From assembly GCF_025370105.1 (NCBI RefSeq), contig NZ_JANQBK010000008.1:1-64000 (forward strand): 64,000 bases of DNA, read 5' to 3'. Origin of the DNA: Sphingomonas hylomeconis (GTDB lineage: Bacteria; Pseudomonadota; Alphaproteobacteria; Sphingomonadales; Sphingomonadaceae). The notes under the pieces are model-generated. The model was not told the origin of the DNA. It saw only the letters and a program-made list of their open reading frames with translations, and did not search any database. The stretch's first letter is position 1; the number at the start of each line of letters is the position of its first letter. Of this stretch, positions 34,649-43,905 are shown one piece after another. The position numbers and the translations under genes were made by a program.

Positions 34649-35895
34649 CGTTCTTGGCGGCGCTCGCGCTATCGGCCTGTGCCACGGCGCCGGCCCCGCC
34701 CCCGCCGATCGCCCCGGCCGCACCGCAGGAAACCCGCGCGCCCGTCACCGTCCTAATCTCGATCGACGGCTTCCGCCCCGATTATCTCGACCGCGGCGTG
34801 ACGCCGAATCTGTCGCGGCTGGCGGGCGAAGGCGTGACCGGGCCGATGCACCCGAGCTTTCCCTCCAAGACCTTTCCCAATCATTATACGCTGGTCACCG
34901 GGCTGCGGCCCGATCGCAACGGGATCGTCGCCAACAACATGGAGGATGCGCGCCGACCGGGCGAGAAATTCACCATGGCGAGCGACGATCCGTTCTGGTG
35001 GAACGCGGCCGAGCCGATCTGGATCACCGCGGACAAGGCGGGGATTCGCACCGCGACGATGTTCTGGCCGGGATCGAACGTCGCGATCGGCGGGACGCGG
35101 GCAGAGCAATGGCCGAACGACATCAGCGGCGGCACGCGGCCCGACGACTGGCAGCAGTTCAACCAGGCGGTGTCGAACCCGCAACGCGTGAATGCCGTGC
35201 TCGACTGGCTGCGCCGCCCGGCGGCGATCCGCCCGGCCTTCGTCACGGTCTATTTCGACACGGTCGATACCGCCGGGCACCATTTCGGGCCGGGCGATGC
35301 GCGCACCACCGCGGCGGTCGGCGATGTCGACGCGCGGATCGGCGAGCTCACGAGCGGCCTGGCCGCGCTCGGCCAGCCGGCCAATCTCGTCATCGTCGCC
35401 GATCACGGCATGGCGGCGACGAGCAGCGACCGCGTGATCGCGCTCGACCGCATCGCGCCGCCGGCGGAGTATCGCATCGTCGAGAGCGGCCCCTATGCCA
35501 CGCTCGTCGCGACGCCGGGCCATGAACGCGCGCTGGAGCGGGCGCTGCTGGCCAGGCACGAGCATATGACCTGCTGGCGCAAGGCGGAGATTCCCGCGCG
35601 CTTCGCCTATGGCTGGAATCCCCGCGTGCCGCCCTATCTGTGCCTCGCCGAGACCGGCTGGACGATCGCCCCGACCGCGCCGACCAAGACCTCCAGCGGC
35701 GGCAATCACGGCTATGACAATATGGCCGACGACATGACCGCTCTGTTCATCGCGCACGGCCCCGCCTTCGCCACGCACCGCACGATCCCGGCGTTCGACA
35801 ATGTCGACGTGCAGCCGATGCTCGCGGCCTTGCTCGGCATCGCGCCGGGTGCCACGGATGGCAGCCTGAAGACCTGGAACGCGGTCAGGAAATAG
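34615..35895 (+). CDS. Nucleotide pyrophosphatase/phosphodiesterase-family lipoprotein
   Basis: This alkaline-phosphatase-superfamily enzyme of the NPP type has the metal and nucleophile region LISIDGFRPDYLDRG and MHPSFPSKTFPNHYTLVTGL, where the Thr of SKTFP is the nucleophile. Further metal ligands are in DTVDTAGHHFGPG, VADHGMA and GGNHGYDN. It should cleave phosphodiester or pyrophosphate bonds outside the cytoplasm. Two starts are possible. ATG 34615 gives MVGSRTKSGMTAFLAALALS before the lipobox Cys; ATG 34642 gives MTAFLAALALSAC. Either way the front comes from a palindromic repeat. Confidence 0.85.
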   Translation: MVGSRTKSGMTAFLAALALSACATAPAPPPPIAPAAPQETRAPVTVLISIDGFRPDYLDRGVTPNLSRLAGEGVTGPMHPSFPSKTFPNHYTLVTGLRPDRNGIVANNMEDARRPGEKFTMASDDPFWWNAAEPIWITADKAGIRTATMFWPGSNVAIGGTRAEQWPNDISGGTRPDDWQQFNQAVSNPQRVNAVLDWLRRPAAIRPAFVTVYFDTVDTAGHHFGPGDARTTAAVGDVDARIGELTSGLAALGQPANLVIVADHGMAATSSDRVIALDRIAPPAEYRIVESGPYATLVATPGHERALERALLARHEHMTCWRKAEIPARFAYGWNPRVPPYLCLAETGWTIAPTAPTKTSSGGNHGYDNMADDMTALFIAHGPAFATHRTIPAFDNVDVQPMLAALLGIAPGATDGSLKTWNAVRK

Positions 35896-35904
35896 GAGCG
35901 GCTG

Positions 35905-36351
35905 GTGCAATATTTCGAGGATATCGAAGTCGGATCGACACAGAGCTTCGGCAGCTATGCGGTCACGCGCGACGAAGTGATCGCCTATGCCGAGAAGTTC
36001 GATCCGCAGCCGTTCCACCTGTCCGATGAAGCCGCAGCCAGGACGCATTTCGGGCGCCTGTCGGCCAGCGGCTGGCATACCTGCGGGATGGTGATGTCGA
36101 TGGTTGTCGCCAACCTGAAGGCCAACCAGCAGGCCGGGCTGGGATCGCCCGGAATCGACGAGCTGCGCTGGCTGAAGCCGGTCTTTCCGGGCGACACGCT
36201 GCGCTGCGAGACCGAGGTGCTCGACAAGCGCGCGTCGCAGAGTCGGCCGGAGATGGGCAGCTATCGTTCGAAGATGACGGTGTTCAATCAGGACGACGTC
36301 GCGGTGCTGACCTTCGTCTCGATCGGCCTGGTCAGCACACGGCCGCAATAA
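35905..36351 (+). CDS. MaoC-like dehydratase (hotdog fold)
   Basis: This 148-residue protein, MQYFEDIEVGSTQSFGSYAV then AYAEKFDPQPFHLSDEAAAR, is a MaoC-type hotdog protein. The PFHLSDEAA stretch matches the hydratase region, where D and H usually act on enoyl-CoA. The GTG start at 35905 has AGGAGCG upstream and lies 9 bases after the phosphodiesterase stop. Substrate unknown; acyl-CoA hydration is the family norm. Confidence 0.85.
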   Translation: MQYFEDIEVGSTQSFGSYAVTRDEVIAYAEKFDPQPFHLSDEAAARTHFGRLSASGWHTCGMVMSMVVANLKANQQAGLGSPGIDELRWLKPVFPGDTLRCETEVLDKRASQSRPEMGSYRSKMTVFNQDDVAVLTFVSIGLVSTRPQ

Positions 36352-36356
36352 GCGCC

Positions 36357-36379
36357 GTCCCCGGCCGGGCGCCGGGGAC
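36357..36379. terminator. GC-rich hairpin between convergent genes
   Basis: GTCCCCGGC and GCCGGGGAC pair around five bases, between the MaoC stop and the convergent lipoprotein stop. There is no T-run, so it may only stall polymerase. Confidence 0.4.
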
Positions 36380-36389
36380 AGCAGGAGAC

Positions 36390-37115
36390 TTATTGCGGGC
36401 GGCTTCCGCGGCGCTCGCCACCGCGACCGCCGCTGCGGACCGTGCCGCGATTCTGCCCGGCTTGCGGCCGGCTGAACTGGCGATCGCCGCCGCGCTCCGG
36501 CCGCGCCTGCGGCTGATAGGTTGGGTTCGGCCGGGTGCCGGGCTGGAATGCCGGGCGCTCGCCGCGATTGCCCTGGAAGCCCTGTCCCTGGCGCGGATCG
36601 CGGCTGAAGCCCTGCCAGTTGGCACGATCCGGGCCGCGGCCCGGGCGCCCGGCCTGCCCGTCGCGCGGCGGACGGCCCTGGCCGTAGCCCGTCTGCCCAT
36701 CACCCCCCGGACGGCCCTGGCCATAGCCCGGCTGGCCGTCACGCCCCGGGCGCCCGCCCTGCCAGCTGCCATTGGGGCGACCATTGCCGCGACGGCCCTC
36801 CCAATAGCGCCGCTGACGATCGTTCCAGCGATGCGGGCGACGGTAGCGATCATAGACGTAATAGCCGGTGCCGGGATAATAATAGTCGCCGAACCAGCCG
36901 TAATAGCTGTTGCCGAACCCGCCATAGCCGCTGTCGTAATAACCGCCGCCGTAACCGCCGCCATAGCCGCCGCCATAACCGTAATCGTCATAGCCGTAGC
37001 CGCTTGCGCCGTAGCCGACCGAGACGCCGCTATAGCCATAGCCGTCGGTGCACCCGCCGAGCCCGATCGCCGCGACCAGGCCGAGTGCAGCCAGCTTTAT
37101 TTTCGAAAACGCCAT
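36390..37115 (-). CDS. Gly/Tyr-rich and Arg/Gly-rich lipoprotein
   Basis: The signal sequence MAFSKIKLAALGLVAAIGLG is followed by the lipobox Cys (GGCTDGYG). The mature protein has a Gly/Tyr-rich repeat region (GYGGGYGGGYGGGYYDSGY) and a YYYPGTGYYVYDRYRRPHRW segment. A long disordered Arg/Gly/Gln/Pro tail follows, with a repeated GYGQGRP unit. Such proteins are frequent in sphingomonads and other alphaproteobacteria; some are annotated as RcnB-like or simply hypothetical. Low complexity prevents a firm call. The start at 37115 follows GGGAGTTTGGAAG. Confidence 0.7.
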   Translation of the reverse strand: MAFSKIKLAALGLVAAIGLGGCTDGYGYSGVSVGYGASGYGYDDYGYGGGYGGGYGGGYYDSGYGGFGNSYYGWFGDYYYPGTGYYVYDRYRRPHRWNDRQRRYWEGRRGNGRPNGSWQGGRPGRDGQPGYGQGRPGGDGQTGYGQGRPPRDGQAGRPGRGPDRANWQGFSRDPRQGQGFQGNRGERPAFQPGTRPNPTYQPQARPERGGDRQFSRPQAGQNRGTVRSGGRGGERRGSRPQ

Positions 37116-37170
37116 CTTCCAAACTCCCGAACACGGAGAGCGGCCTGCCGAAAGCGCCGCTGACGGAAAC

Positions 37171-37206
37171 AAAACGGGGGGCGGAACATATTCGTTCCGC
37201 CCCCCG
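37171..37206 (-). terminator. Terminator of the cytochrome bc1 operon
   Basis: On the minus strand CGGGGGGCGGAAC pairs with GTTCCGCCCCCCG, followed by TTTTG. It lies about 45 bases past the petC stop and would end the petABC transcript. Confidence 0.8.
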
Positions 37207-37251
37207 ATGATGTGATCCCCGCCGCGGCCGTGCCGCGTGGTCGGCCGGCGC

Positions 37252-38091
37252 TTAGTGCTTCATGTTCCGCCACACGTTGCGATACGCACCATAGGCCAGG
37301 AAGCTGAAGATCAGCAGGAACAGGACCGTCGCGAAGCCGGCGCCGTGGCGTGCCTGCAGCTTGGGCTCGGCGGTCCAGACGAGGAACGCCGAGACGTCCT
37401 TGGCCATCTGATCGACCGTCGGCTTGGTGCCGTCGAGATAGGTCACCTGCCCCTCGGTGGTGAGCGGCGGCGGCATCGCGATGTTGAGGTTGGCGAAATA
37501 GGGATTGTAGTGCAGCCCCGCCGGCGTCTTCGAATCCGGGAAGTGCTTGATCAGCTCGGCCGGCTGGTTCTGATAACCGGTCAGCAGCGAATAGAGATAG
37601 GCCGCGCCATCATGCCGCGCCTTGGTCATCAGCGACAGATCAGGCGGCAGCGCATTGTTGTTGGCGGCACGCGCGGCGATGTCGTTGGGGAACGGCGACG
37701 GGAAGCGATCCGAGGCCAGGCCCTTGCGGGTCGCGACTTCGCCCGTATCCGGGTTGATCGACGGGATATTGTCGTAGCTCGCCGCGAACGCCTTCACCTG
37801 CGCGTCGCTATAGCCGATTTCCTTGAGGTCGCGGAACGCCACCAGACGCAGCGAATGGCAGGCGGCGCAGACTTCCTTGTAGACCTGCAGCCCGCGCTGG
37901 ACCTGACGGTTGTCGAACTTGCCGAACGGGCCGTCGCTCGCCAGCGCGAGTTCCTTGGGGTGCTTGTGGAATTCATGCTCGGCGGTCGCCGCGGGCGGAT
38001 CGGTGATCAGCCCGGAGACGGTGCCGAACAGGGCGAGCGCCAGGACGCCCGCAAAGGCGAGCCCGACGAGCAATGCGATGAAGCGAACCAT
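37252..38091 (-). CDS. petC: Cytochrome c1 of the bc1 complex
   Basis: Cytochrome c1 passes electrons from the Rieske protein to soluble or membrane cytochrome c. The heme site is CAACH (C75, C78, H79). The axial methionine is expected in the NLNIAMPPPLT segment. The C-terminal membrane anchor is FATVLFLLIFSFLAYGAYRN. With 279 residues it matches alphaproteobacterial members. It is the last gene of petA-petB-petC. Confidence 0.96.
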   Translation of the reverse strand: MVRFIALLVGLAFAGVLALALFGTVSGLITDPPAATAEHEFHKHPKELALASDGPFGKFDNRQVQRGLQVYKEVCAACHSLRLVAFRDLKEIGYSDAQVKAFAASYDNIPSINPDTGEVATRKGLASDRFPSPFPNDIAARAANNNALPPDLSLMTKARHDGAAYLYSLLTGYQNQPAELIKHFPDSKTPAGLHYNPYFANLNIAMPPPLTTEGQVTYLDGTKPTVDQMAKDVSAFLVWTAEPKLQARHGAGFATVLFLLIFSFLAYGAYRNVWRNMKH

Positions 38092-38112
38092 GTCGATATC
38101 CCTCTTGTTCGC

Positions 38113-39411
38113 TTACGACGACGCGGCCGGCGTCAGCGCGGTGTGCGCCGGGCTGGTCCCGCCATGCTTCGCCAGCACCGCCTCGGTGATCGAATTGGGC
38201 AATGGCGTCGGCCGCTCGGAGCGCGAGATCATCGGCAGGATGATCAGGAAATGGGCGAAATAATAGGCGCCGCAGATCTGGCTGAGGATCACGTACACCG
38301 GATCCGCCGCCGAACCGCCGCAATAGCCGAGGATCAGCACGTCGGCGACCAGCACCCAGAACGCGATCCGCGCCTTCGGGCGATAGTTGTTCGAACGCAC
38401 CGGGGAGCTATCCAGCCAGGGCAGGAAGAACAGCAGCAGGATCGATCCGAACATCGCGAGCACGCCCCACAGCTTGGCGGGCAGGATGAAATCGACCGTG
38501 AAGGCGCGCAGGATCGCGTAGAACGGCCAGAAATACCATTCCGGCACGATGTGCGCGGGCGTCGAGAGCGGGTTGGCCGGGATGTAATTGTCCGGGTGGC
38601 CGAGATAGTTCGGGTAGAAGAACAGCAGCACCGCGAACACGATCAGGAAGATGCCGAGCCCGAAGCCGTCCTTCGCCGTATAGTAAGGATGGAACGGCAC
38701 GGTATCCTGCTCGCCCTTCACTTCCACGCCGGTTGGGTTGTTCGACCCCGGAATGTGCAGTGCCCAGATGTGCAGGATGATCACGCCGGCGATCACGAAC
38801 GGCAGCAGGTAATGCAGCGAGAAGAAGCGGTTGAGCGCGGCATCGTCCGGCGCATAGCCGCCGAGCAGCCACACGCGGATCGTTTCGCCGACGCCGGGTA
38901 TCGCCGAGAAGAAACCGGTGATGACCTGCGCACCCCAGAAGCTCATCTGCCCCCAGGGGAGCACATAACCCATGAAGGCAGTGGCCATCATGAGCAGGAA
39001 GATGACCACGCCGAGCAGCCACACCATCTCGCGCGGCGCCTTGTACGAGCCGTAATAGAGCCCGCGGAAGATGTGCAGATAGACGACGATGAAGAACATC
39101 GAGGCGCCGTTGGCGTGCGCATAGCGCAGCAGCCAGCCGGCGTTGACGTCGCGCATGATATGCTCGACCGAATCGAACGCGATCGCGCCGTTCGCCGCAT
39201 AATGCATCGCCAGCACGATGCCGGTGATGATCTGGATGCCCAAAGCGGCCCCGGCGAGCACGCCGAAGTTCCAGAAATAGTTGAGGTTGCGCGGCACCGG
39301 ATAGCCGGCGCCGACCGCGTTGTAGACGAGACGGGGGACGGGCAGACGCTCGTCCACCCATTTCATCAGCGAATTTTGCGGCTGATACTGCTTGGCCCAG
39401 GGAAAGCTCAT
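38113..39411 (-). CDS. petB: Cytochrome b of the bc1 complex
   Basis: This 432-residue multi-pass protein carries both b hemes. Family motifs include [40 protein letters not shown], the Qo-site [13 protein letters not shown] with the PEWY element, and [20 protein letters not shown] with heme-ligand histidines. It is the middle gene of petABC, with 10 bases to the Rieske gene and 21 to petC, so co-transcription is clear. Confidence 0.97.
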   Translation of the reverse strand: MSFPWAKQYQPQNSLMKWVDERLPVPRLVYNAVGAGYPVPRNLNYFWNFGVLAGAALGIQIITGIVLAMHYAANGAIAFDSVEHIMRDVNAGWLLRYAHANGASMFFIVVYLHIFRGLYYGSYKAPREMVWLLGVVIFLLMMATAFMGYVLPWGQMSFWGAQVITGFFSAIPGVGETIRVWLLGGYAPDDAALNRFFSLHYLLPFVIAGVIILHIWALHIPGSNNPTGVEVKGEQDTVPFHPYYTAKDGFGLGIFLIVFAVLLFFYPNYLGHPDNYIPANPLSTPAHIVPEWYFWPFYAILRAFTVDFILPAKLWGVLAMFGSILLLFFLPWLDSSPVRSNNYRPKARIAFWVLVADVLILGYCGGSAADPVYVILSQICGAYYFAHFLIILPMISRSERPTPLPNSITEAVLAKHGGTSPAHTALTPAASS

Positions 39412-39421
39412 ATCTGGATCC

Positions 39422-40003
39422 TCAACCGACGGTCACGGTCGTGTCTGACGAGAAGGCGTAATCGGGCACGACCAGATTGGTCGGCGCCGGGCCTTTGCGG
39501 ATGCGCGCGGCAGTATCGTAGGCCGAGCCGTGGCACGGGCAGAAATAGCCGCCGAACGGGCCTTTGTTCTCACCCTCGCCGGCGCCCAGCGGCACGCAGC
39601 CGAGATGGGTGCACACGCCCATCGTGATCAGCCAATTCTTCTTGCCCTTAGTGCGCTCCTCCAGCGACTGCGGATCGCGCAGTTCGCTCAGCGGCACCGC
39701 ATCGGCCGCGGCGATCTCGGCCGGGGTCAGGTTGCGCACGAACAAGGGCTGCTTGCGGAAACTGGTCTTGATCGCCTGGCCCGCGGCGATCTTGGACAGA
39801 TCGATCTCGGTCGTCGCCTGCGCCAGCACGTCGGCGCTGGGGTTCATCTGGTTGACCAGCGGCAGCACCACCACGCCCGCGCCGACACCGGCAAAGGCGA
39901 CGGCGGCGATGTTGATGAAGTCGCGCCGACGGGGGTCGGCGACCTCCTCGTGGTACGGCGCCGGGTCCTCACCGGGTGGGACAGCGGTATCGATACTTGC
40001 CAT
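39422..40003 (-). CDS. petA: Ubiquinol-cytochrome c reductase Rieske iron-sulfur subunit
   Basis: The Rieske protein (193 residues) oxidises ubiquinol at the Qo site. The 2Fe-2S ligands are in CTHLGC (C131, H133) and CPCHGS (C155, H158), with C136 and C157 forming the disulfide. The N-terminal [20 protein letters not shown] is a twin-arginine-type membrane anchor, as usual for this subunit. It starts the bc1 operon. Confidence 0.97.
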   Translation of the reverse strand: MASIDTAVPPGEDPAPYHEEVADPRRRDFINIAAVAFAGVGAGVVVLPLVNQMNPSADVLAQATTEIDLSKIAAGQAIKTSFRKQPLFVRNLTPAEIAAADAVPLSELRDPQSLEERTKGKKNWLITMGVCTHLGCVPLGAGEGENKGPFGGYFCPCHGSAYDTAARIRKGPAPTNLVVPDYAFSSDTTVTVG

Positions 40004-40188
40004 TCACTTGCCCTTGCAACTTAGCCGGCGACCATTCCGGGGGGCAGCATCCGCAACGTACAAGATACGCTTCCCCTATCCTCCGTTCCCGCGGAGACTG
40101 GCGGCCTGATAGACGCGGCGGCACCGCTTTGCCAACTGCATTTTCGGGTGGTTGCGCAGGCGGCGTTCTACATGCGAAGGGCTCGCAA

Positions 40189-40638
40189 ATGCGCATCGCT
40201 CTCTACCAACCCGATATCGCCGGCAATGTCGGCGCGATCCTACGCACCGCCGCGTGCCTGGGGCTCGGCGTCGATCTGATCGAACCGATGGGATTCACCT
40301 GGAGCGACAAGGCGCTGGCGCGCTCGGGCATGGATTATGTCGGGCAGGTCGATGTCGTGCGGCATATGGATTGGGATGCGTTCCTGGCGCAGGTGACCGG
40401 GCGGATCGTGCTGCTGACGACAAAGGGGGCGGTGCGGCTGGATGCCGCGACCTTCGCGGCGGACGACGTGCTGCTGATGGGCAGCGAAGGGGCCGGGGTG
40501 CCGGATGAAGTGCACGCGGTAGCGGACATGCGCGTATTGATCCCGATGCGGGCGGGGATGCGCTCGATGAATATTTCGGTCGCGACGGGGATCGTCGCAG
40601 CGGAAGCGCTACGCCAGACCGGCGGCTGGCCCACCTGA
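40189..40638 (+). CDS. trmL: tRNA (cytidine(34)-2'-O)-methyltransferase
   Basis: TrmL is a small SPOUT methyltransferase acting on the wobble base of leucine tRNAs. MRIALYQPDIAGNVGAILRT, the GSEGAGVPDE loop and the knot segment IPMRAGMRSMNISVATGIVA are diagnostic. The length of 149 residues is typical. It diverges from petA. The 3' end runs straight into a family-A palindrome. Confidence 0.93.
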   Translation: MRIALYQPDIAGNVGAILRTAACLGLGVDLIEPMGFTWSDKALARSGMDYVGQVDVVRHMDWDAFLAQVTGRIVLLTTKGAVRLDAATFAADDVLLMGSEGAGVPDEVHAVADMRVLIPMRAGMRSMNISVATGIVAAEALRQTGGWPT

Positions 40639-40771
40639 TCCTCCCCGGCACAGGAAGGGGGACCGTTCGGCTTCTTCAGCCGAATGGTGGAGGGGGCTCT
40701 CCCCACGCGCTGCGTTGCCGGCCCGCCCCCTCCACCACTTCGTGGTCCCCCTCCCCGTGCCGGGGAGGAAT
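40639..40771. repeat. Palindromic repeat, family A (copy 2), between trmL and hemF
   Basis: The ends are ATCCTCCCCGGCACAGGAAG and CCCCGTGCCGGGGAGGAATT. The left inner hairpin has arms CCGTTCGGCT and AGCCGAATGG around TCTTC (40663-40687). The right inner hairpin is CCACTTCGTGG. The left outer arm carries a point change and a small mismatch against the other copies. It begins right after the trmL stop. Confidence 0.85.
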
Positions 40772-40772
40772 T

Positions 40773-40793
40773 ATGGTTCCACACCCGGCATGA
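40773..40793 (+). CDS. Six-codon upstream ORF overlapping the hemF start
   Basis: ATG GTT CCA CAC CCG GCA TGA encodes MVPHPA. Its ribosome site GGGGAGGAA is the end of the family-A repeat. The TGA overlaps the hemF ATG at 40790 in a CATGA junction, so ribosomes ending here could restart on hemF. Whether it is translated is unknown. Confidence 0.4.
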   Translation: MVPHPA

Positions 40794-41650
40794 AACGATA
40801 TGACGCTGCCATGATCCTCGACGCCGAACAGACCACCGCCCGCACCTGGTTCGAATCGCTCCGCGACCAGATCTGCGCCGAATTCACCGCGATCGAGCGC
40901 GAGGCCGGCTCGGACGCCGTGTTCGAATACTCGCCCTGGGACCGCGTCGATCCGTCGGGCGGGCCCGGCGGCGGCGGCACGCGCGGCGTGATGAAGGGCC
41001 GCGTGTTCGAGAAGGTCGGGGTCAACGTCTCGACCGTGGGCGGCACGCTGGAGGGCGAGTTCGCCAAGACGATCAACGGCGCCGGCGACGATCCCGCCTT
41101 CTTCGCCACCGGCATCAGCCTGGTCGCGCACATGGCCAATCCGCACGTGCCGGCGGTGCACATGAACTGCCGCTTCCTGGCCACCACCAAACGCTGGTTC
41201 GGCGGCGGCGCGGATCTCAACCCGCCGCTGCCGGTAGAGGCGGATACCGAGGATTTCCACGCCACGCTGGAGGCCGCGTGCGCGGCGCATCCGGTCGGCG
41301 ATTATCCGCGCTTCAAGCAATGGGCCGAGGATTATTTCTTCATCCCGCACCGCCAGGTGCATCGCGGCGTCGGCGGCATCTTCTTCGATCATCTGGAGGG
41401 CGATTTCGCGGAGAATTTCGCGTTCGTGCAGGATGTCGGCCGCGCCTTCCTGGATGCCTATCCGCGGATCGTGCGGCGGCGCATGAACGATCCGTTTGAC
41501 GCCACCGACATCGCCCGGATGCACGCCTGGCGCGGGCGCTATGCCGAATTCAACCTGGTCTATGATCGCGGCACGCTGTTCGGGCTGAAGACCGGCGGCA
41601 ATATCGATGCGATCCTGATGAGCCTGCCGCCGGTCGCCACATGGGATTGA
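40790..41650 (+). CDS. hemF: Oxygen-dependent coproporphyrinogen III oxidase
   Basis: HemF decarboxylates coproporphyrinogen III to protoporphyrinogen IX in heme synthesis using O2. VFEYSPWDRVDPSGGPGGGG, PAVHMNCRFLATTKRWFGGG, KQWAEDYFFIPHRQVHRGVG and FNLVYDRGTLFGLKTGGNID are family signatures. The ATG at 40790 gives 286 residues, and the uORF stop overlap supports it; ATG 40811 is an alternative. Its last codons overlap the start of an acetyltransferase gene by 10 bases. Confidence 0.96.
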   Translation: MKRYDAAMILDAEQTTARTWFESLRDQICAEFTAIEREAGSDAVFEYSPWDRVDPSGGPGGGGTRGVMKGRVFEKVGVNVSTVGGTLEGEFAKTINGAGDDPAFFATGISLVAHMANPHVPAVHMNCRFLATTKRWFGGGADLNPPLPVEADTEDFHATLEAACAAHPVGDYPRFKQWAEDYFFIPHRQVHRGVGGIFFDHLEGDFAENFAFVQDVGRAFLDAYPRIVRRRMNDPFDATDIARMHAWRGRYAEFNLVYDRGTLFGLKTGGNIDAILMSLPPVATWD

Positions 41651-42237
41651 CGCCGGTGCCGGACAGCGCGGTGGCGACGATCGTCACCACGCTGGAGATG
41701 ACCAAGCGCCCCCCGGCCCGGCCGCTGCCCGATTCCGCGTTCCGGCTGGTGCGCTGGGATGCGCCGACGCCGGACAAATATCGCGCGCTGTTCCGCCGCA
41801 TCGGCGCGCCGTGGCTATGGTTCTCGCGGCTGGTGATGGACGAGGCGCGGCTGACCGAGATCATCCACGATCCCGGCATCGCGATCCACGCCGCGATCGA
41901 CGCGCGCGGGATCGAGATCGGCATGCTCGAGCTCGACTATCGCGTCGCCGGCGCGTGCGAGCTTTCCTATGTCGGGCTGATTCCGGAACTCGCCGGGCAG
42001 GGCCATGGCCGCTGGCTGATGGCCAATGCGCTGGCGCTGGCCTGGCGCCGGGATGTCCAGCGGGTCTGGGTGCATACCTGCACGCTCGATCACCCTTCGG
42101 CGCTGGGCTTCTATCGCCATTCGGGCTTCACCGCGATCGCGCGCACGATCGAGACGTTCGCCGATCCGCGGCTGACCGGCGCGCTGCCGGCCGATGCCGC
42201 GCCTCAGATCCCCTTGCTCGCCGCCAGCCGGCGATAG
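41641..42237 (+). CDS. GNAT-family N-acetyltransferase
   Basis: This 198-residue protein has the GNAT acetyl-CoA site at LSYVGLIPELAGQGHGRWLM (R/Q-x-x-G-x-G-type). DHPSALGFYRHSGFTAIART is the C-terminal motif B region. It starts inside the last codons of hemF and converges with the next gene, overlapping its 3' end by 34 bases. The substrate is unknown. Confidence 0.85.
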   Translation: MGLTPVPDSAVATIVTTLEMTKRPPARPLPDSAFRLVRWDAPTPDKYRALFRRIGAPWLWFSRLVMDEARLTEIIHDPGIAIHAAIDARGIEIGMLELDYRVAGACELSYVGLIPELAGQGHGRWLMANALALAWRRDVQRVWVHTCTLDHPSALGFYRHSGFTAIARTIETFADPRLTGALPADAAPQIPLLAASRR

Positions 42238-42959
42238 GCGGCGATCTGCAGCAGGACGGTGGCGAGCAATGCCGCCGCCGCCGCCGCCGCGGCGCCGGCA
42301 TCGGCCAGCGCAATCGCCACGACATTGGGCGCGTTGGCCTCGAGCGCGCCGGCGATCATCGCGAACGGCGCGGCGGCCAGCGCCCCGCCGACGATCGACA
42401 GCGACACCAGCCCGGCGAGCACGAAGCCGTGGCCGCGCGTCATCGCCCAGCTGCGCGCCAGGCTCTGCGCCACGCCGAGCGGCTGCGCTGCGGCCAGCGC
42501 CGGGCCGACCGCGATCAACCGGCCGAGCAGGTAGAGGCCGGGCAGCAGCAGCACGAGCGTCATCACGCCGAGCCCGAGCGGCAGGCCGACCACGATCATC
42601 GCCAGCAGATAGCGCGGGTACAGCCGCGCGCCGCGCGCGATCGCGCTGCCGAGATCGGGCCGGTCGCGCTGCAGGTACAGCATCAGCACGATCAGCGACC
42701 CGGCCTGCACCAGCAGCAGCCCGGCGACATACCAGCCGCCATAGGCCATCACCCATTCGGTGATCCTGGCCGCCAGCGCGCGCTGATCCGCCTCGCTCAT
42801 CTCCGGGGTGACGACCAGCGGCGGCATTGCCGGCATCAGCAGCAGCATGGCGTATTGCGGCAGGAAGAAGAAAAAGCCGGTGACCCGCAACAGCAGATCA
42901 CGATCCGCCCGCCACATCGCCCAGGCGTCGGTCAGCACACCTCGTACATCAAATTTCAT
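42204..42959 (-). CDS. Multi-pass membrane protein of unknown function
   Basis: The 251 residues contain about six hydrophobic segments (for example [20 protein letters not shown] and [20 protein letters not shown]). The [10 protein letters not shown] stretch resembles glycerophosphoryl-diester-phosphodiesterase-type membrane domains (GPDPase_memb-like), as does its upstream neighbour. No enzyme motif is seen. It lies 10 bases after the neighbouring membrane gene, so both are co-transcribed. Confidence 0.65.
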   Translation of the reverse strand: MKFDVRGVLTDAWAMWRADRDLLLRVTGFFFFLPQYAMLLLMPAMPPLVVTPEMSEADQRALAARITEWVMAYGGWYVAGLLLVQAGSLIVLMLYLQRDRPDLGSAIARGARLYPRYLLAMIVVGLPLGLGVMTLVLLLPGLYLLGRLIAVGPALAAAQPLGVAQSLARSWAMTRGHGFVLAGLVSLSIVGGALAAAPFAMIAGALEANAPNVVAIALADAGAAAAAAAALLATVLLQIAAYRRLAASKGI

Positions 42960-42969
42960 AGCGGAAATG

Positions 42970-43797
42970 TCATCTCGATTCGACGATCGCCTCGCGCGCA
43001 TCGCGCACCGCGAGATAGAGTTTTGCCAGGAACGCCGCGCTGAGCGCGATGAACGCGGTCTGCACCGCGCTGACCAGCACCGAGGTGAGCACGGTGGCGA
43101 CCGAGATCGTGCCTTCACCGCCGGCGACCAGCTCGAGGATCGATCCGAACACCGTTCGCGCGGCGAGCAGCGCGACGCCGAACACGATGCAATAGAGGAT
43201 CATCACGCCGATCACCTTCCAGGCGATCCCGCGGGTCAGCACGAACGAGCGCTTGAACGCCCCCAGCCCGCGCCGCTCGCGCACCACCACCGGCGTCAGC
43301 AGCGCGAGGCGCGCGCCGAGGAAGATCAGCAGCGGCAGCAGGAACAATGCATAGAGCGCGACGAACCCGCCCGTGCCATCGGGCAGCGGCACCTGTTCGC
43401 CGTTCATCGCCGCCTGCAGGTCGTAACCGGCCAGCCCGAGCACGATCGGGAATGGCAGGATCAGCGCGAAGAAGCCGATCAGCGTGATCAGCGCCAAGCC
43501 GATCAGCGGCAGGATCCGGGCGTTGGCGGCGGCGACCGCGGGCTGGCGCCCGGCGCGCGGCTCCGTCGCCAGCGCGATGATCGCGAGCTGCCCCCACAAG
43601 GTGATCAGCGTCAGCACCAGCCCGACGATGCCGACCACGGTATTGGCGGTCGGCGACTGTTTGGCGATCGGCGCGATGCTCGCCGACAGCGAACTGGGCA
43701 GGAAGATCGCGAACAAGGCGATGGGCAGCACGACGGACAGGTTATCGCTGATGAACCCGGTCGCCCGATCCCACACATCGCCCATATTGACCATCAT
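42970..43797 (-). CDS. Multi-pass membrane protein, likely paralogue of its neighbour
   Basis: This 275-residue protein has about six membrane segments. It shares architecture with the 42204 gene: an N-terminal amphipathic stretch ([20 protein letters not shown]), a central [20 protein letters not shown] loop before membrane helices, and a C-terminal Ala-rich helix. The [10 protein letters not shown] segment corresponds to [11 protein letters not shown] in the neighbour, which suggests an old duplication. Function unknown. Confidence 0.65.
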   Translation of the reverse strand: MMVNMGDVWDRATGFISDNLSVVLPIALFAIFLPSSLSASIAPIAKQSPTANTVVGIVGLVLTLITLWGQLAIIALATEPRAGRQPAVAAANARILPLIGLALITLIGFFALILPFPIVLGLAGYDLQAAMNGEQVPLPDGTGGFVALYALFLLPLLIFLGARLALLTPVVVRERRGLGAFKRSFVLTRGIAWKVIGVMILYCIVFGVALLAARTVFGSILELVAGGEGTISVATVLTSVLVSAVQTAFIALSAAFLAKLYLAVRDAREAIVESR

Positions 43798-43905
43798 CGA
43801 TCCCCGCTCCCAAGCCGCATCCGCGCCCCGCGCGCTTCGTTAGCGCAACGCGCCCGCGCTTGCCACTGCTTGCGCGACGCGCGCGTCTGGCGCAATTGCC
43901 CTGTG

